64,000 nt of DNA from Oscillibacter sp. MSJ-31 (GCF_018918025.1 NZ_JAHLPT010000005.1:62001-126000); one strand, 5' to 3'. Shown: positions 49,740-59,291, numbered from the stretch's first letter. Notes: a model not told the origin generated them from the letters alone. Numbers and translations: made by a program.

Positions 49740-50852
49740 TCAGACAATGCTGCCCTTGGAAATGACGATGGGGTAGCTCTCATGCCCCATGAGCGTGCGC
49801 CCGGGCAGGACCTCCACATATTTGTCGGTGATGACGTAGCGGAGCGTCACGCCGTCGCGCACGCACGTGCCCTTGAAGAGAATGGAATCGCGCAGCTCCG
49901 CGCCCTTTTCCACCGTCACGCCGGGGAAGAGGATGCAGTTCTCCACGCTGCCCTCGATGGTGCAGCCGTCGGCGACGAGCGAATTTTTCACGCGGCTGCC
50001 CGGCGCGAAATAGCTCGACGCCTCGTCGTCCTCCTTGGCGAGGATGGGCCGCGCGGCGGCAAATAGCTCGGCGCGGATGGAGCCTTGCAGCAGCTCCATC
50101 GAGCGGTCGTAATACTCCTGCACGGAGCGGAGCTGGGCGGCGTAGCCGTCCCAGACGTAGCTCTGAAGCTTCAGCCGTCCGGTCATGCCCGCGAGCACGT
50201 CGCGGCGGAAGCTGTATTTATCCTGCGCGGAGCACTCGTCCACGAGCGTGAGCAGCAGCTGCTTGCTGAGAATGTAGATCTCCAGCGAGCGGTGACCGCG
50301 CGGCGCGGTCGGCGCGCACCAGATCTGCCCGATCGCGCCGTCGCTCTCAAGCGTGAGGTAGGTCGCGTTGTCCACGAAGCCGCCGTTCGCCGTGCAGACG
50401 GCGGTGATGTCCGCGCCGCTCTCCAGATGCGCGGCAAACACGTCCGCGAGCGGCAGATTGATGATAAGGTCACTGTCGGAGAGCACGACGTAGTCCTGCC
50501 GTATCCCCTGTAAGTATGAGCGGACGCCGGCAAGGGCCTCCATCTTGCCGCGGAACTCGCCGCTGCGGTAGGCGCGGGTATCGGCGAAGGGCGGCAGGAT
50601 ACGCAGCCCGCCGTACTTGCGCGCCATGTCCCAGGTCTTGCCGTTGCCGATGTGGTCAAGCAGACTCTGGTAGTTGCCGTGCAGCACCACGCCGACGTCG
50701 GTGATGCCGGCGGCGTGCAGATTGGAGAGCATGAAATCGACGACGCGGTAACGTCCGCCGAACGGGATGGAGGCGGGCATCCGGCGTTCCGCCAGCTCGC
50801 GCAATCCCGGCTCCTGTTCGTAGGAGAAAATAATGCCGTGCAGTCCGTTCAT
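49740..50852 (-). CDS. glgD: GlgD, regulatory ADP-glucose pyrophosphorylase subunit
   Basis: A 370-residue nucleotidyltransferase-fold protein, a GlgC paralogue. The start [45 protein letters not shown] lacks the G-G-x-G-x-R-L nucleotide loop of active GlgC and begins instead with Y-E-Q-E. The C-terminal left-handed beta-helix ([32 protein letters not shown]) is intact. In Firmicutes GlgD is a non-catalytic partner that boosts GlgC activity. I start it at MNGLHGI (50852), overlapping the glgC stop by 4 nt, so the two are co-translated. Length fits (about 370). Confidence 0.93.
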   Translation of the reverse strand: MNGLHGIIFSYEQEPGLRELAERRMPASIPFGGRYRVVDFMLSNLHAAGITDVGVVLHGNYQSLLDHIGNGKTWDMARKYGGLRILPPFADTRAYRSGEFRGKMEALAGVRSYLQGIRQDYVVLSDSDLIINLPLADVFAAHLESGADITAVCTANGGFVDNATYLTLESDGAIGQIWCAPTAPRGHRSLEIYILSKQLLLTLVDECSAQDKYSFRRDVLAGMTGRLKLQSYVWDGYAAQLRSVQEYYDRSMELLQGSIRAELFAAARPILAKEDDEASSYFAPGSRVKNSLVADGCTIEGSVENCILFPGVTVEKGAELRDSILFKGTCVRDGVTLRYVITDKYVEVLPGRTLMGHESYPIVISKGSIV

Positions 50853-52057
50853 CGTACCATCTCCTTTCCTTCGCGGTTGAGCATCCGGTTCGCCTTGAGC
50901 GTGCGGCCCGCCTCGACCTGCGCCTCGGGGCCGACGACCGTAATGCCCCACTCCTCCGGCGGCGCCGCCTCGGGCGACGCGCCGACGCGGGCGTTCTCGC
51001 CCACGCGGACGTTCTCGCCGAGGATGGCGTAGGCGACCCTCGCGCCGCGCTCGACGACCGCGCCGGGCATGAGGATGGAATACTCCACCTCCGCGCCCTC
51101 GGCGACGGTGCAGCGCTGCGAGAGCACGGAATTGCGCACCGCGCCCTCGACCTCCGAGCCGCGGGTGACGACACTGTGGTCGACCTCCGCCGTCTCGCCG
51201 AGGTAGGCGGGCGGCTCGCTCTCCGCGCGGGCGTAGATGGGCCAGTCCTTATCGAGCAGGTTTAGCCCGCTGCCCTGCGCGAGCATATCCATGTTCGCGT
51301 CCCAGAGGGAATCGAGCGTGCCGACGTCCTTCCAGTAGCCCTCGAAGCGATAGGCGGACATCTTCTCACCGGCATTCAGCATGGCGGGGATGATGTTCTT
51401 GCCGAAGTCGTTGCTCGAGTCCGCGTCGTTCTCGTCCGCGATGAGGTAGGCGCGCAGCTTCTTCCACGAGAAAACGTAAATGCCCATCGAGGCAAGGTTG
51501 CTCCTGGGCTGCTTCGGCTTTTCCTCAAACTCCGTGATGGTGTCCTCGCCGTCGACGTTCATGATGCCGAAGCGGCTCGCCTCGTCCCAGGGCACCTCCA
51601 TCACGGCGATGGTGCAGTCGGCGTGCACACGCTTGTGGTGCGCGAGCATGGCGGCGTAGTCCATCTTGTAAATGTGGTCGCCGGAGAGAATGAGCACATA
51701 GTCGGGATCGTACATATCCACGAAGCCGATGTTCTGGTAGATGGCGTTCGCCGTGCCCTTGAACCACGTCGCGCCCTTCGCGCTCTGGTAGGGCGGGAGG
51801 ATGTGTACGCCGCCGTCCGAGCGGTCAAGGTCCCAGGGTTGGCCGTTGCCGATGTAGCGGTTGAGCTCCAGCGGGCGGTACTGCGTGAGCACGCCGATGG
51901 TGTCGATGCCGGAGTTCGCGCAGTTGGAAAGGGGAAAGTCGATGATGCGGAACTTCCCGCCGAACGGGACGGCGGGCTTTGCCATGTTCTCCGTCAGGAC
52001 GTAAAGGCGGCTGCCCTGTCCGCCGGCGAGCAGCATGGCGATGCACTCTTTTTTCAT
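50849..52057 (-). CDS. glgC: Glucose-1-phosphate adenylyltransferase
   Basis: A 402-residue ADP-glucose pyrophosphorylase. [44 protein letters not shown] is the catalytic loop. [20 protein letters not shown] carries the metal Asp, and [12 protein letters not shown] and [12 protein letters not shown] are also typical. A beta-helix C-domain ([29 protein letters not shown]) follows. It makes ADP-glucose, the first committed step of glycogen synthesis. ATG 52057 overlaps the glgB stop (ATGA) and the stop overlaps the glgD start. Length is normal. Confidence 0.96.
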   Translation of the reverse strand: MKKECIAMLLAGGQGSRLYVLTENMAKPAVPFGGKFRIIDFPLSNCANSGIDTIGVLTQYRPLELNRYIGNGQPWDLDRSDGGVHILPPYQSAKGATWFKGTANAIYQNIGFVDMYDPDYVLILSGDHIYKMDYAAMLAHHKRVHADCTIAVMEVPWDEASRFGIMNVDGEDTITEFEEKPKQPRSNLASMGIYVFSWKKLRAYLIADENDADSSNDFGKNIIPAMLNAGEKMSAYRFEGYWKDVGTLDSLWDANMDMLAQGSGLNLLDKDWPIYARAESEPPAYLGETAEVDHSVVTRGSEVEGAVRNSVLSQRCTVAEGAEVEYSILMPGAVVERGARVAYAILGENVRVGENARVGASPEAAPPEEWGITVVGPEAQVEAGRTLKANRMLNREGKEMVR

Positions 52058-53964
52058 GCCGGTAATTCCTCCCTTGCCTTGCTTTTTTTCGCTTTCGGTT
52101 TCTTATATTCGCCCGCGCCGCGCAGGATGACCGCGCCGAGCGGGGGGATGGTGATGGCAATAGACTGCTCGCGTCCGTGCGAGGGGATCGCCTGCGTTCG
52201 GACCGGCTTTTCGTTGCGCCACTCGCCCGTGCCGCCGAACGCGGTATCATCCGTGGAAAGCTCCTCGCGCCACGTTTTCCGCGGCGGGACGCCGAAGCGG
52301 TAGTCCCGGTAGCCGTTGGGCGAGAAGTTGACCGCGACCAGCAGCTCCTCGCCCGCGCCGTCGCGGCGGACAAAGACGACGGTGTTATCCTCGTTGTCGT
52401 CCGCGACGAGCCACTCAAAGCCCGCCCAGTCAAAGTCGATGCGCCAGAGCGCGGGGTTCGTCAGGTAGTACCGGTTGACGGCACGGAAGAAATCCTGCAT
52501 CCTGCGGTTGGCGTCGTTTTCAAGCAGATACCAGTCGAGCTGACCGGCAAAATCCCACTCGTGCCACTGGCCCAGCTCCGCGCCCATGAAGGTGAGCTTC
52601 TTGCCCGGGTGCGTGAGCATATAGACCATGAAGCTGCGCACGCCCGCGAGCTGCCGCCACTCATCGCCCGGCATCTTGCCGCGCAGACTGCCCTTCATGT
52701 ACACCACCTCGTCGTGCGAGATGGGCAGCACGAAGTTTTCGGAAAAGGCGTACATCAGCGAGAAGGTGAGGTCCTTATGATGGAACTGGCGGAACCACGG
52801 GTCGAGCTTGAGGTAGTGGCACATATCGTTCATCCAGCCCATGTTCCACTTGAGGTTGAAGCCCAGCCCGCCGTCCGAGACCGGATAGGTCACGAGTGGC
52901 CACGCGGTCGATTCCTCCGCCACCATCATCACGTTCGGATCAATGGCAAAGGCAGCGGTGTTGAGCGCGCGCAGGAAGTCGATGGCCTCCAAATTCTCGT
53001 GGCCGCCGTTTTTGTTCGGCGTCCACTCGCCCGCCTCGCGCCCGTAGTCGAGGTAGAGCATGGACGCCACCGCGTCCACGCGCAGACCGTCAAGGTGGTA
53101 TTCCCGCAGCCAGTAGGCGGCGGACGAAAGCAGGAAGCTCTTCACCTCGCCGCGCCCGTAGTCGAATACGCGCGTGCCCCAGCCCGCGTGCTCGCGCTTT
53201 TTCGGGTCGGCGTACTCGTAGCACGGCTCGCCGTCGAAGTCGATGAGGCCGTGCTCGTCCTTACAGAAGTGCGCGGGCACCCAGTCAAGAATGACGGAGA
53301 TGCCCCTTCGGTGCATCATGTCCACGAAGTACATGAAGTCGTGCGGCGTGCCGTAGCGCGAGGTCGGCGCGAAGTAGCCGGTGCACTGGTAGCCCCACGA
53401 GTCGTCGAGCGGATACTCGGTCACGGGCATCAGCTCCACGCAGTTGTAGCCGAGGTCGGCGGCGTACTCGCTCAGCTCGTCCGCGAGCGAGCGGTAGTCG
53501 TAAAAATCGCCGTTTTCGCGCCGCCGCCACGAGCCGAGGTGGACCTCGTAGATGTTGAGCGGACGGTCATAGACCGGCTGCTTTGCCGCAAGGTACGCGC
53601 CGTCGCCCCAGTCGTAGCCCGCAAGCTCGTAGAGCTTGCTCGCCGTGCCGGGGCGCGTCTCGGCGTGGAAGGCGTAGGGGTCGGCCTTGAAGGTCACCGC
53701 GCCGCTCTGCGCGGTGACGGCGAACTTGTAGGTGTCATACGGCGAAAGGCCCGCGACCTCCGTCTCCCATACGCCGCCGTCGAAGCGGCGCATCGGATGC
53801 GCGGTGGGGTCCCACGCGCAGAAATCGCCCACGACGCTCACGCTCACCGCGTGCGGCGCCCAGACGCGGAACACCCAGCCGTCCGGCGTGCGGTGCGCGC
53901 CGAGCGTGTGGTACAGCTCCGTTGCGCTGCCGCCATAAAAGGCGGCGAGATCAAAATGCTCCAT
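52054..53964 (-). CDS. glgB: 1,4-alpha-glucan branching enzyme
   Basis: A 636-residue GH13 enzyme, with an N-terminal beta-sandwich (CBM48) at about 15-110 ([32 protein letters not shown]) and the catalytic barrel. [51 protein letters not shown] (nucleophile Asp), [10 protein letters not shown] (acid Glu) and [15 protein letters not shown] (stabilising Asp) are complete. The C-terminal beta domain is present. It introduces alpha-1,6 branches. I start at MEHFDL (53964), with GGGAGGA upstream. It is the first gene of the five-gene operon. Length is normal. Confidence 0.96.
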   Translation of the reverse strand: MEHFDLAAFYGGSATELYHTLGAHRTPDGWVFRVWAPHAVSVSVVGDFCAWDPTAHPMRRFDGGVWETEVAGLSPYDTYKFAVTAQSGAVTFKADPYAFHAETRPGTASKLYELAGYDWGDGAYLAAKQPVYDRPLNIYEVHLGSWRRRENGDFYDYRSLADELSEYAADLGYNCVELMPVTEYPLDDSWGYQCTGYFAPTSRYGTPHDFMYFVDMMHRRGISVILDWVPAHFCKDEHGLIDFDGEPCYEYADPKKREHAGWGTRVFDYGRGEVKSFLLSSAAYWLREYHLDGLRVDAVASMLYLDYGREAGEWTPNKNGGHENLEAIDFLRALNTAAFAIDPNVMMVAEESTAWPLVTYPVSDGGLGFNLKWNMGWMNDMCHYLKLDPWFRQFHHKDLTFSLMYAFSENFVLPISHDEVVYMKGSLRGKMPGDEWRQLAGVRSFMVYMLTHPGKKLTFMGAELGQWHEWDFAGQLDWYLLENDANRRMQDFFRAVNRYYLTNPALWRIDFDWAGFEWLVADDNEDNTVVFVRRDGAGEELLVAVNFSPNGYRDYRFGVPPRKTWREELSTDDTAFGGTGEWRNEKPVRTQAIPSHGREQSIAITIPPLGAVILRGAGEYKKPKAKKSKAREELPA

Positions 53965-54021
53965 GGCGCTTGTCCTCCCTCTTTTCAGCATACGCGCCCG
54001 TGGGCGCGAAGAACGTCGGAT

Positions 54022-54246
54022 CTACTCGCTCAGCTTGCGGTCCTCGCTCCATTGAGTGAGCTTGGTCTTGTTGCCCTTTTCGTCCATCACATAGGTGTTG
54101 TTGAGCTGATTTCGCAGGTCGCCGAGCACGGAATTCACATACTCCTGCCGCAGCGCCGCGCGCTCGACCTTCTCCTCGTCGGTCAGCTCCCGCTCCTTCG
54201 CGAGCTTGGCAAGCTCGTTGATGCGGTCGATCTTCTTCTGTTCCAT
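54022..54246 (-). CDS. DUF896 (YnzC-like) protein
   Basis: A 74-residue helical protein: KIDRINELAKLAKERELTDEEKVERAALRQEYVNSVLGDLRNQLNNTYVMDEKG, the DUF896 hallmark. YnzC of Bacillus is an SOS-linked protein of unknown function. It lies 11 bp from the ylmH-like gene and is probably co-transcribed. Ribosome site AAGGAGAAGC. Confidence 0.9.
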   Translation of the reverse strand: MEQKKIDRINELAKLAKERELTDEEKVERAALRQEYVNSVLGDLRNQLNNTYVMDEKGNKTKLTQWSEDRKLSE

Positions 54247-54257
54247 CTTGCTTCTCC

Positions 54258-55046
54258 TTACAGATACCGGCGCAGCAGAATGCCCGTGCGCCCCTTTTTG
54301 CTCAGGCCGCCGACCTCGGCGACCTCAAATTTTCCCAGTCCCCGCGCGGAAATGACGTCGCCCTGTGCCACGCTCGCGTCGCCCTTGGTGACCTCGCGAT
54401 AGTTTTTCTGCACACGTCCTGCGGCGATCAGCTCCGCAGCCTTGCCGCGGCTCATGGAAAAGCCCGCGGCGGTCACGGCGTCGAGCCGCAGCGTCGCCAC
54501 CGTGTCCCGGATCTCCTTGACCTTCTGCTCCGGCACGCGAAGCGCGTCCGCGCCGATGGCCGTCAGACGCAGCGCCGTGCGCCCCGCGCCCGTCCAGTTG
54601 TCGAGCAGATATTGCGCGACGCCCGCGCTCACAATGAGGTCGGCGCTCCCCTCGCTCACGAGGATGTCGCCAAGCGTCTCGCGCTCCACGCCGAGCGCCA
54701 TGAGGCTGCCGAGCAGGTCGCGGTGCGTGGGATGCTCGCTCTCGTGCCACGCCGCGCGGAGGAACGCCATCGCGTCGGGCGCGTCGGCCTCCTCCTGCCA
54801 GTCGGGCAGGAAAAAGAGCATCCGGCGCTCCGCGCCCTCGTAGCCGCCGAGGAGGGCAAAGCCCTCGTGGATCGCGGCGGCGCGGAGCAGGTCCCGCGCG
54901 CCCTGCGCCTCGGCCGGACTTAAAAACGCCGTGTTCGTGGGCAGGTTCCGCTGCCGGCACTGGTCATATTTATCCAATATGTGCCCCAAAAGCACACGCT
55001 CCTCCGCGCTTTTCGCTGCGCGGTCCAGCAAGCTCCGTCGATCCAT
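54258..55046 (-). CDS. YlmH-like S4-domain RNA-binding protein
   Basis: A 262-residue protein. The first 170 residues match the YlmH N-domain, including NTAFLSPAEAQGARDLLRAA, ERRMLFFLPDW and HRDLLGSLMALGVERETLGDILVSEGSADLIV. Residues 185-250 are an S4 domain (TLRLDAVTAAGFSMSRGKAAELIAAGRVQKNYREVTKGDASVAQGDVISARGLGKFEV). YlmH binds the ribosome or RNA and in Firmicutes is usually in the dcw/ylm cluster; here it is apart from ylmEFG and divIVA. Start ATG 55046 is preceded by a weak site. Confidence 0.88.
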   Translation of the reverse strand: MDRRSLLDRAAKSAEERVLLGHILDKYDQCRQRNLPTNTAFLSPAEAQGARDLLRAAAIHEGFALLGGYEGAERRMLFFLPDWQEEADAPDAMAFLRAAWHESEHPTHRDLLGSLMALGVERETLGDILVSEGSADLIVSAGVAQYLLDNWTGAGRTALRLTAIGADALRVPEQKVKEIRDTVATLRLDAVTAAGFSMSRGKAAELIAAGRVQKNYREVTKGDASVAQGDVISARGLGKFEVAEVGGLSKKGRTGILLRRYL

Positions 55047-55138
55047 GGTATCGTTTCCATCCGTTATTTTTCAAGTACTATTGGTACAAGGGTATCCTAT
55101 CACAAAACCAACGCACTTTCAATAGACAGTGTATAAAA

Positions 55139-55528
55139 CTTCATGCACGCGCACCGCATCACAAATCGGCGCAAATGCCGACGCATGAAGCTTTTGTGCA
55201 TCCTTTCCGGTTGCCCCGCAGGGGCGAGGAAAGGGCGCATTTCAATTTTTGCTGTGCTTTTGCACAGTAAAAAACAGAACGACCCCGAGGGGTCGTTCTC
55301 AGTCTATCGGAAAGCCTCGCAGAGTTTCGCGTCCGCAGACGCGAAAGATGTTTGATCCGTTTTCTGCCGCGACCTGTGCGTGGCAGAAAACACTTTGCGC
55401 GGAGCGAGCGTCGAATTGTCCGCTGTCAGCGGACAACCGAGGCGCAGAGCGCAGCGAATCTTTCTCGAAAAAGTGGCTTTGCCGCTTTTTCGACAGCCTC
55501 AGAGAACGACCCCGAGGGGTCGTTCTCT
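55139..55528. repeat. Hairpin-dense non-coding block with a repeated palindrome
   Basis: The 490-bp gap between ylmH and the Big2 gene holds no convincing gene but at least nine hairpins. These include 55139-55190 (CTTCATGC/GCATGAAG), 55202-55233, 55252-55267, 55325-55346 (TTTCGCGT/ACGCGAAA), 55359-55391 (GTTTTCTGCC/GGCAGAAAAC), 55416-55436 (TTGTCCGC/GCGGACAA) and 55465-55493 (TCGAAAAAG/CTTTTTCGA). The palindrome AGAACGACCCCGAGGGGTCG (plus TTCT) occurs at 55276-55299 and again, extended to 28 bp, at 55501-55528. It bounds a 253-bp block that could be a MITE-like repeat or a structured RNA. Confidence 0.75.
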
Positions 55529-55536
55529 GTCAGCCT

Positions 55537-56202
55537 TTAATTGTTGATGCGCACCACGCAGCGGACCGTGGCGCCGCCGACGCTCGCCGTCACGTTGGCC
55601 GTGCCGGCCTTGACCGGCTTGAGCTTGCCGTCCGCGCTGACCGTCACCACGGAGGTGTCCTCGCTCGACCAGGTCGCCGCCGCGTCGGTGCCGCGCAGAA
55701 TGAGCTGAATGGAATCGCTCATCCGGATCGTGCAGTCGAAGCGGCCGCTGTCGTCCTTCTTCAGCGTCGTGCCGACGTTCGTCCCGACCGTCAGCGCCGA
55801 GGGATCGACCATGGGCGTCGTCGGCTCCGGATCCTCCACCACCGGCGGCGTCGGCTCGTCGGGCGTCGGGTCATCGGGTGTCGGGTCAACCGGCGTGGGA
55901 TCGACCGGCGCGGGATCGACCGGCGCGGGATCGACAGTCTCCACGTCGTTCCCTCTGTTTTCCTTGATCCTTTCCATGAATTTGCCGCCGAAGAGATACC
56001 AGGAAAAGACGACCAGCACCACCAGCAGCACCGCGATGAGCGGTCCGCGGGCGGAGTGCGTGTGCTTTCGTTCCGCCACGTGATGCCCGCCTCTGCGCTT
56101 GCCGGACACCTTGCGCGGGCGATCCTCCTCTTCGCAGAAGGGACAGCGGCGATAGCTTGAGGAATACTTTTCTCCGCAGACAGGGCATTTGATGAGGTCC
56201 AT
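55537..56202 (-). CDS. Zinc-ribbon, single-helix protein with Pro-rich stalk and Big2 domain
   Basis: A 221-residue protein in four parts. An N-terminal zinc ribbon (C-P-V-C-G and C-P-F-C-E at 6-24) should be cytoplasmic. A basic stretch follows, then one membrane helix (about 52-72, GPLIAVLLVVLVVFSWYLF). A stalk of D-P-A-P / D-P-T-P repeats (about 92-130) leads to a C-terminal Ig-like Big2 domain ending SADGKLKPVKAGTANVTASVGGATVRCVVRI. The layout suits a sensor or cell-surface anchor that couples outside contact to an inside zinc domain, but the role is unknown. It is divergent from the udk gene. Confidence 0.82.
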   Translation of the reverse strand: MDLIKCPVCGEKYSSSYRRCPFCEEEDRPRKVSGKRRGGHHVAERKHTHSARGPLIAVLLVVLVVFSWYLFGGKFMERIKENRGNDVETVDPAPVDPAPVDPTPVDPTPDDPTPDEPTPPVVEDPEPTTPMVDPSALTVGTNVGTTLKKDDSGRFDCTIRMSDSIQLILRGTDAAATWSSEDTSVVTVSADGKLKPVKAGTANVTASVGGATVRCVVRINN

Positions 56203-56336
56203 ACATTATCCTCCCGAAAACACGGACGCAGGGCGCCCGCGTGAAAATCTTATTTACATAATACTTTCTTTTTGCCCCGCCGTCAACCGTTCTTCCCTTT
56301 TTTCGAGGAATTTTTTTCGTCGGCGGTCGATCGCCC

Positions 56337-56365
56337 TTGCAATTTGCCGCCGCGCTTTTTATAAT
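56337..56365 (+). promoter_or_regulatory. Sigma-A type promoter of the uridine kinase gene
   Basis: TTGCAA (56337-56342), 17 bp, TATAAT (56360-56365), about 40 bp before ATG 56406. Confidence 0.8.
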
Positions 56366-56405
56366 AGAGACAGACAAGCAAACAACGGGGGAGGATATCA
56401 CGCCT

Positions 56406-56936
56406 ATGAGCACCATTTTCATCGGCATCGCCGGCGGCACCGGCTCCGGCAAGACCTACGAGGAGCGCTCCAAGGTCAACTACGACCATCCCGACGCCTT
56501 TGAAACGAGCCTGCTCGTTGAGCACCTCAAGGCGCTCAAGGCGGGCCGCAGCATTCAATGCCCCGTCTACTCCTATGTGGACCACAACCGCACGGACGAG
56601 ACCGTTGAGGTCTTCCCCACCAAGGTCATCATCGTCGAGGGCATCCTCATTTTTCAGGACCCGACCCTGCGCGATATGTTCGACATTAAAATTTTCGTCG
56701 AGACCGACGCCGACGTGCGCATCCTGCGCCGCGCCCTGCGCGACATCCGCGACCGCGGCCGCACGCTCGAGAGCGTCATCACGCAGTACCTCACGACCGT
56801 CAAGCCCATGCACGAGCAGTACGTTGAGCCGAGCCGCAAGTACGCGGACATCATCGTGCTCGAGGGCGGGCACAACCTCGTCGCGCTCGACATGATCATG
56901 CAGCGCATCGCCAGCCACATCGCGAGCGAGGACTGA
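56406..56936 (+). CDS. udk: Uridine kinase with an internal in-frame deletion
   Basis: A 176-residue Udk. The P-loop [11 protein letters not shown] is at residues 7-17, and the rest from [14 protein letters not shown] through [14 protein letters not shown] and [35 protein letters not shown] is typical. But the P-loop is joined directly to Y-E-E-R. About 30 residues are missing, including the helix after the P-loop and the H-D-x-Y-Y-K segment that binds uridine and carries the catalytic Asp. Usual length is about 205-210. The reading frame is kept, so it is an internal deletion of about 90 bp, probably inactivating. It has a good promoter, a GGGGGAGGA site and a terminator. Confidence 0.85.
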   Translation: MSTIFIGIAGGTGSGKTYEERSKVNYDHPDAFETSLLVEHLKALKAGRSIQCPVYSYVDHNRTDETVEVFPTKVIIVEGILIFQDPTLRDMFDIKIFVETDADVRILRRALRDIRDRGRTLESVITQYLTTVKPMHEQYVEPSRKYADIIVLEGGHNLVALDMIMQRIASHIASED

Positions 56937-56948
56937 GCAAGGCACACA

Positions 56949-56979
56949 GCAAAAAAAGCAGCCGGCCGGCTGCTTTTTC
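56949..56979. terminator. Bidirectional terminator
   Basis: AAAAAAAGCAGCCGG pairs with CCGGCTGCTTTTTCTTTTT, between the convergent udk and chrA genes. Confidence 0.92.
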
Positions 56980-56988
56980 TTTTTGCAT

Positions 56989-57549
56989 TTACGCGCCCGC
57001 AAAGCGGAACACCACGCCCACGAGGGCGGAGAGTCCGATGAACACGATGGGGTGCCAGTTCTTCGTCTGCTTGACCCAGCGCGTGAGCACGAGCAGCACG
57101 GCGGCAAGGACGGTCCCCTGCCAGAAGAGCACGCCGCCGGTGAGCCAGAAGGTCTCGCGCACGACGACAAGGCCCGCCGCCGTGATGAGCGCGGTGGACG
57201 CGGGACGCAGGCCGTAGAACGCACCCGCGACGTACTTACTGTCGCGGAACGCCTGCAGGAAAGCCGCGACGATGAGGATCACAATGACGCTCGGCGCAAT
57301 GAGGCCGACGGTCGCCGTCACCGCGCCGGGCACGCCCCCGGTCAGGAAGCCGACATAGGTCGCCATGTTGACGCCGATGGGGCCGGGGGTGGACTCGGAC
57401 ACGGCGATCATGTCCGCGAGCTGTGCGCGGGTGAACCAGCCGGTCTTATCCGCCATATCGTAGAGGAACGGAAGTGTGGCCATGCCGCCGCCGATGGAGA
57501 AAAGGCCGGTCTTGAAAAATTCCCAGAAGAGCTGTAAATAGAGCATCAT
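56989..57549 (-). CDS. Chromate-transporter family half-protein (second of a pair)
   Basis: A 186-residue membrane protein with about six helices: FFKTGLFSIGGGMATLPFLYD, MIAVSESTPGPIGVNMATYVGFLTGG (motif), and LIAPSVIVILIVAAFL. This is one half of a ChrA (CHR family) transporter. It overlaps the upstream half by 4 nt, and the pair makes a heterodimer in known short-chain CHR systems. Small CHR proteins export chromate or other anions. Their role in an anaerobe may be a different oxyanion. ATG 57549 overlaps the previous stop. Confidence 0.88.
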   Translation of the reverse strand: MMLYLQLFWEFFKTGLFSIGGGMATLPFLYDMADKTGWFTRAQLADMIAVSESTPGPIGVNMATYVGFLTGGVPGAVTATVGLIAPSVIVILIVAAFLQAFRDSKYVAGAFYGLRPASTALITAAGLVVVRETFWLTGGVLFWQGTVLAAVLLVLTRWVKQTKNWHPIVFIGLSALVGVVFRFAGA

Positions 57550-58100
57550 TCCGCCTCGCCGCCTTTCTTGAGCGCGACCTGCAGCACAATGCCGCTGACC
57601 GCCGCGAACAGCACGAAGATCACCGGCGAAAGGTCGGTGAGCAGCGACGCGAGCAGGATGACCGCATAGAGCGCCAGCGTCTTTTTGTCGACGACGGACT
57701 TCTTCCACAGCTTCACCACCGCGTTGAAGATCAGCACGCACACGCACACACGGATGCCCGCAAAAGCGTTTTTGACCCAAGCGACCTCGGCAAAGGTCGT
57801 GATAACGCCGGCGAGGAGGGATATAATAATGAGCGAGGGAAACACGACGCCGAGGGTAGCCACCACGCCGCCGATATTGCCGAGCACCTTGCGTCCCGCG
57901 AAGGTCGCGGTGTTCACCGCGATGACGCCCGGGGTACACTGACCGATGGCGAACCAGTCCGCCAGTTCCTCCTCCGTCGCCCATCCCTTATTCTCCACGA
58001 CCTCGCGCTGCAAAATAGGCAGCATTGCATAGCCGCCGCCGAAGGTCATCACACCGACCTTGGCGAAGGTATAAAACAGTTCCCAGAGTCTCTTTGCCAT
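57546..58100 (-). CDS. Chromate-transporter family half-protein (first of a pair)
   Basis: A 184-residue membrane protein, the partner of the previous entry: TFAKVGVMTFGGGYAMLPILQREVVENKGWATEEELADWFAIGQCTPGVIAVNTATFAGRKVLG, with the G-G-G-Y-A-M-L-P and C-T-P-G-V-I-A-V-N-T-A-T motifs of the first CHR half. I start at MAKRLWEL (58100), with AAGGAGACG upstream. The two genes together give the full 12-helix transporter, a split form common in Firmicutes. It lies 13 bp after birA, so one operon is possible. Confidence 0.88.
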   Translation of the reverse strand: MAKRLWELFYTFAKVGVMTFGGGYAMLPILQREVVENKGWATEEELADWFAIGQCTPGVIAVNTATFAGRKVLGNIGGVVATLGVVFPSLIIISLLAGVITTFAEVAWVKNAFAGIRVCVCVLIFNAVVKLWKKSVVDKKTLALYAVILLASLLTDLSPVIFVLFAAVSGIVLQVALKKGGEAE

Positions 58101-58113
58101 AGCGTCTCCTTTT

Positions 58114-59115
58114 TTATTCCACATAGCCGTATAGACCGCGCACGGAGACCTCGCCCGTGCGAATGGTCTCGACCGTTCCATCCGCGCGGCGCACGACAAG
58201 GCCGAACTGATCGTCCACGTCCAGCGCCGTGACCTTCTCCTTTACATCCTGCCACAAAAGCTGCACCTCGCGTCCGAGCGTCAGGCAGTCGCGGCGGTAG
58301 GACGTGAGGTAGGACGCCGTGTCGCCGCTTTGCAGCGCGGCGTAGAGCTTGTCAAGCTCCTCAATGAGCGCGGCGGCCAACGCCGCGCGCTGCACGCGCT
58401 TTCCTGTCTCCAGATAGAGCGAGGTCGCCACCTCGCGGAGCTCCGGCGGGAAGTCCTCCGACGCATTGTTGCAGTTGACGCCGATGCCGATGACGGCGTA
58501 TTGCAGCGCACCGCTCTCACCCTCAAGCGACAGCTCGGTAAGCGTGCCGCTGAGCTTCTTGCCGTTCAGGACAAGATCGTTCGTCCACTTGATCTGCGGC
58601 CGCACGCCGCAGGTGCGCTCCACCGCATCGCAGGCCGCCACCGCGCCGAGCGCCGTGAGCGGCAGTATCTTCTCCGGCGCGAGCTGCGGGCGCAGCAGCG
58701 CCGAGAGATACACGCCGCGCCCCGGGCCGCTTGAGAAGCTGCGGCCGCGCCGTCCGCGCCCCGCAGTCTGCTCGTCGGCCACCGCCACCGCGCCGTCCGG
58801 CGCGCCCTCCGCGGCAATGCGCTTGAGATAGCTGTTCGTGGAATCCACGCTCTCAAAGCACTCAAGTGTGCGCCCGACTATTTTCGTCTCGCCGAGGCGG
58901 CGGCGCAGCTCGCGCTCGCTGAGCACGTCCGGCGAATCCGCCAGCCGGTAGCCCAGCCCCGTCTGCGCCTCGATGGTGTAGCCGTCGCGCCGCAGGGCAC
59001 CGACCGCCTTCCACACCGCCGCGCGGGAGATGCCGAGCTGCGCGGAGATGTCCTCGCCGGAGACGAAGTCTCCCGCCTGCGCGCTGAGCAGCGCAAAAAT
59101 TTTTTCCTTACTCAC
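58114..59115 (-). CDS. birA: Bifunctional biotin ligase / biotin repressor
   Basis: A 333-residue protein with an N-terminal winged helix (about 1-60, VSKEKIFALLSAQAGDFVSGEDISAQLGISRAAVWKAVGALRRDGYTI). The biotin-protein ligase domain (about 85-270) has the biotin/ATP motif VADEQTAGRGRRGRSFSSGPG, KWTNDLVLNGKKLSGTLTEL and GIGVNCNN. A short SH3-like C-domain ends it. It joins biotin to carboxylase carriers and, with biotinyl-AMP, should repress biotin genes; none is in view. It starts at GTG 59115 with CAGGAGG 9 bp upstream. Length is normal. Confidence 0.95.
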   Translation of the reverse strand: MSKEKIFALLSAQAGDFVSGEDISAQLGISRAAVWKAVGALRRDGYTIEAQTGLGYRLADSPDVLSERELRRRLGETKIVGRTLECFESVDSTNSYLKRIAAEGAPDGAVAVADEQTAGRGRRGRSFSSGPGRGVYLSALLRPQLAPEKILPLTALGAVAACDAVERTCGVRPQIKWTNDLVLNGKKLSGTLTELSLEGESGALQYAVIGIGVNCNNASEDFPPELREVATSLYLETGKRVQRAALAAALIEELDKLYAALQSGDTASYLTSYRRDCLTLGREVQLLWQDVKEKVTALDVDDQFGLVVRRADGTVETIRTGEVSVRGLYGYVE

Positions 59116-59165
59116 CGACTCGCCCGCCTCCTGCTCATTTCCTGAAATTTGTAACCGTTTTGTTG

Positions 59166-59194
59166 TTGACGAACGGCGCCGAAGCACCTACAAT
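59166..59194 (+). promoter_or_regulatory. Promoter of the MBOAT/SGNH operon
   Basis: TTGACG (59166-59171), 17 bp, TACAAT (59189-59194). It overlaps the upstream region of the divergent birA gene. Confidence 0.78.
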
Positions 59195-59291
59195 AAGGTA
59201 TTGCAGCGGCTTGCGGCGCGGATATTGTAGCACGCATTCCGCCGTTTGTAAACCACTCTTCCTTTTTCATTTTACTGTAGGAGCATCCACC

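Noticed and set aside
55139-55528. CRISPR array in the repeat-rich gap
   Set aside because: There is no regularly spaced direct repeat; the units are different palindromes.
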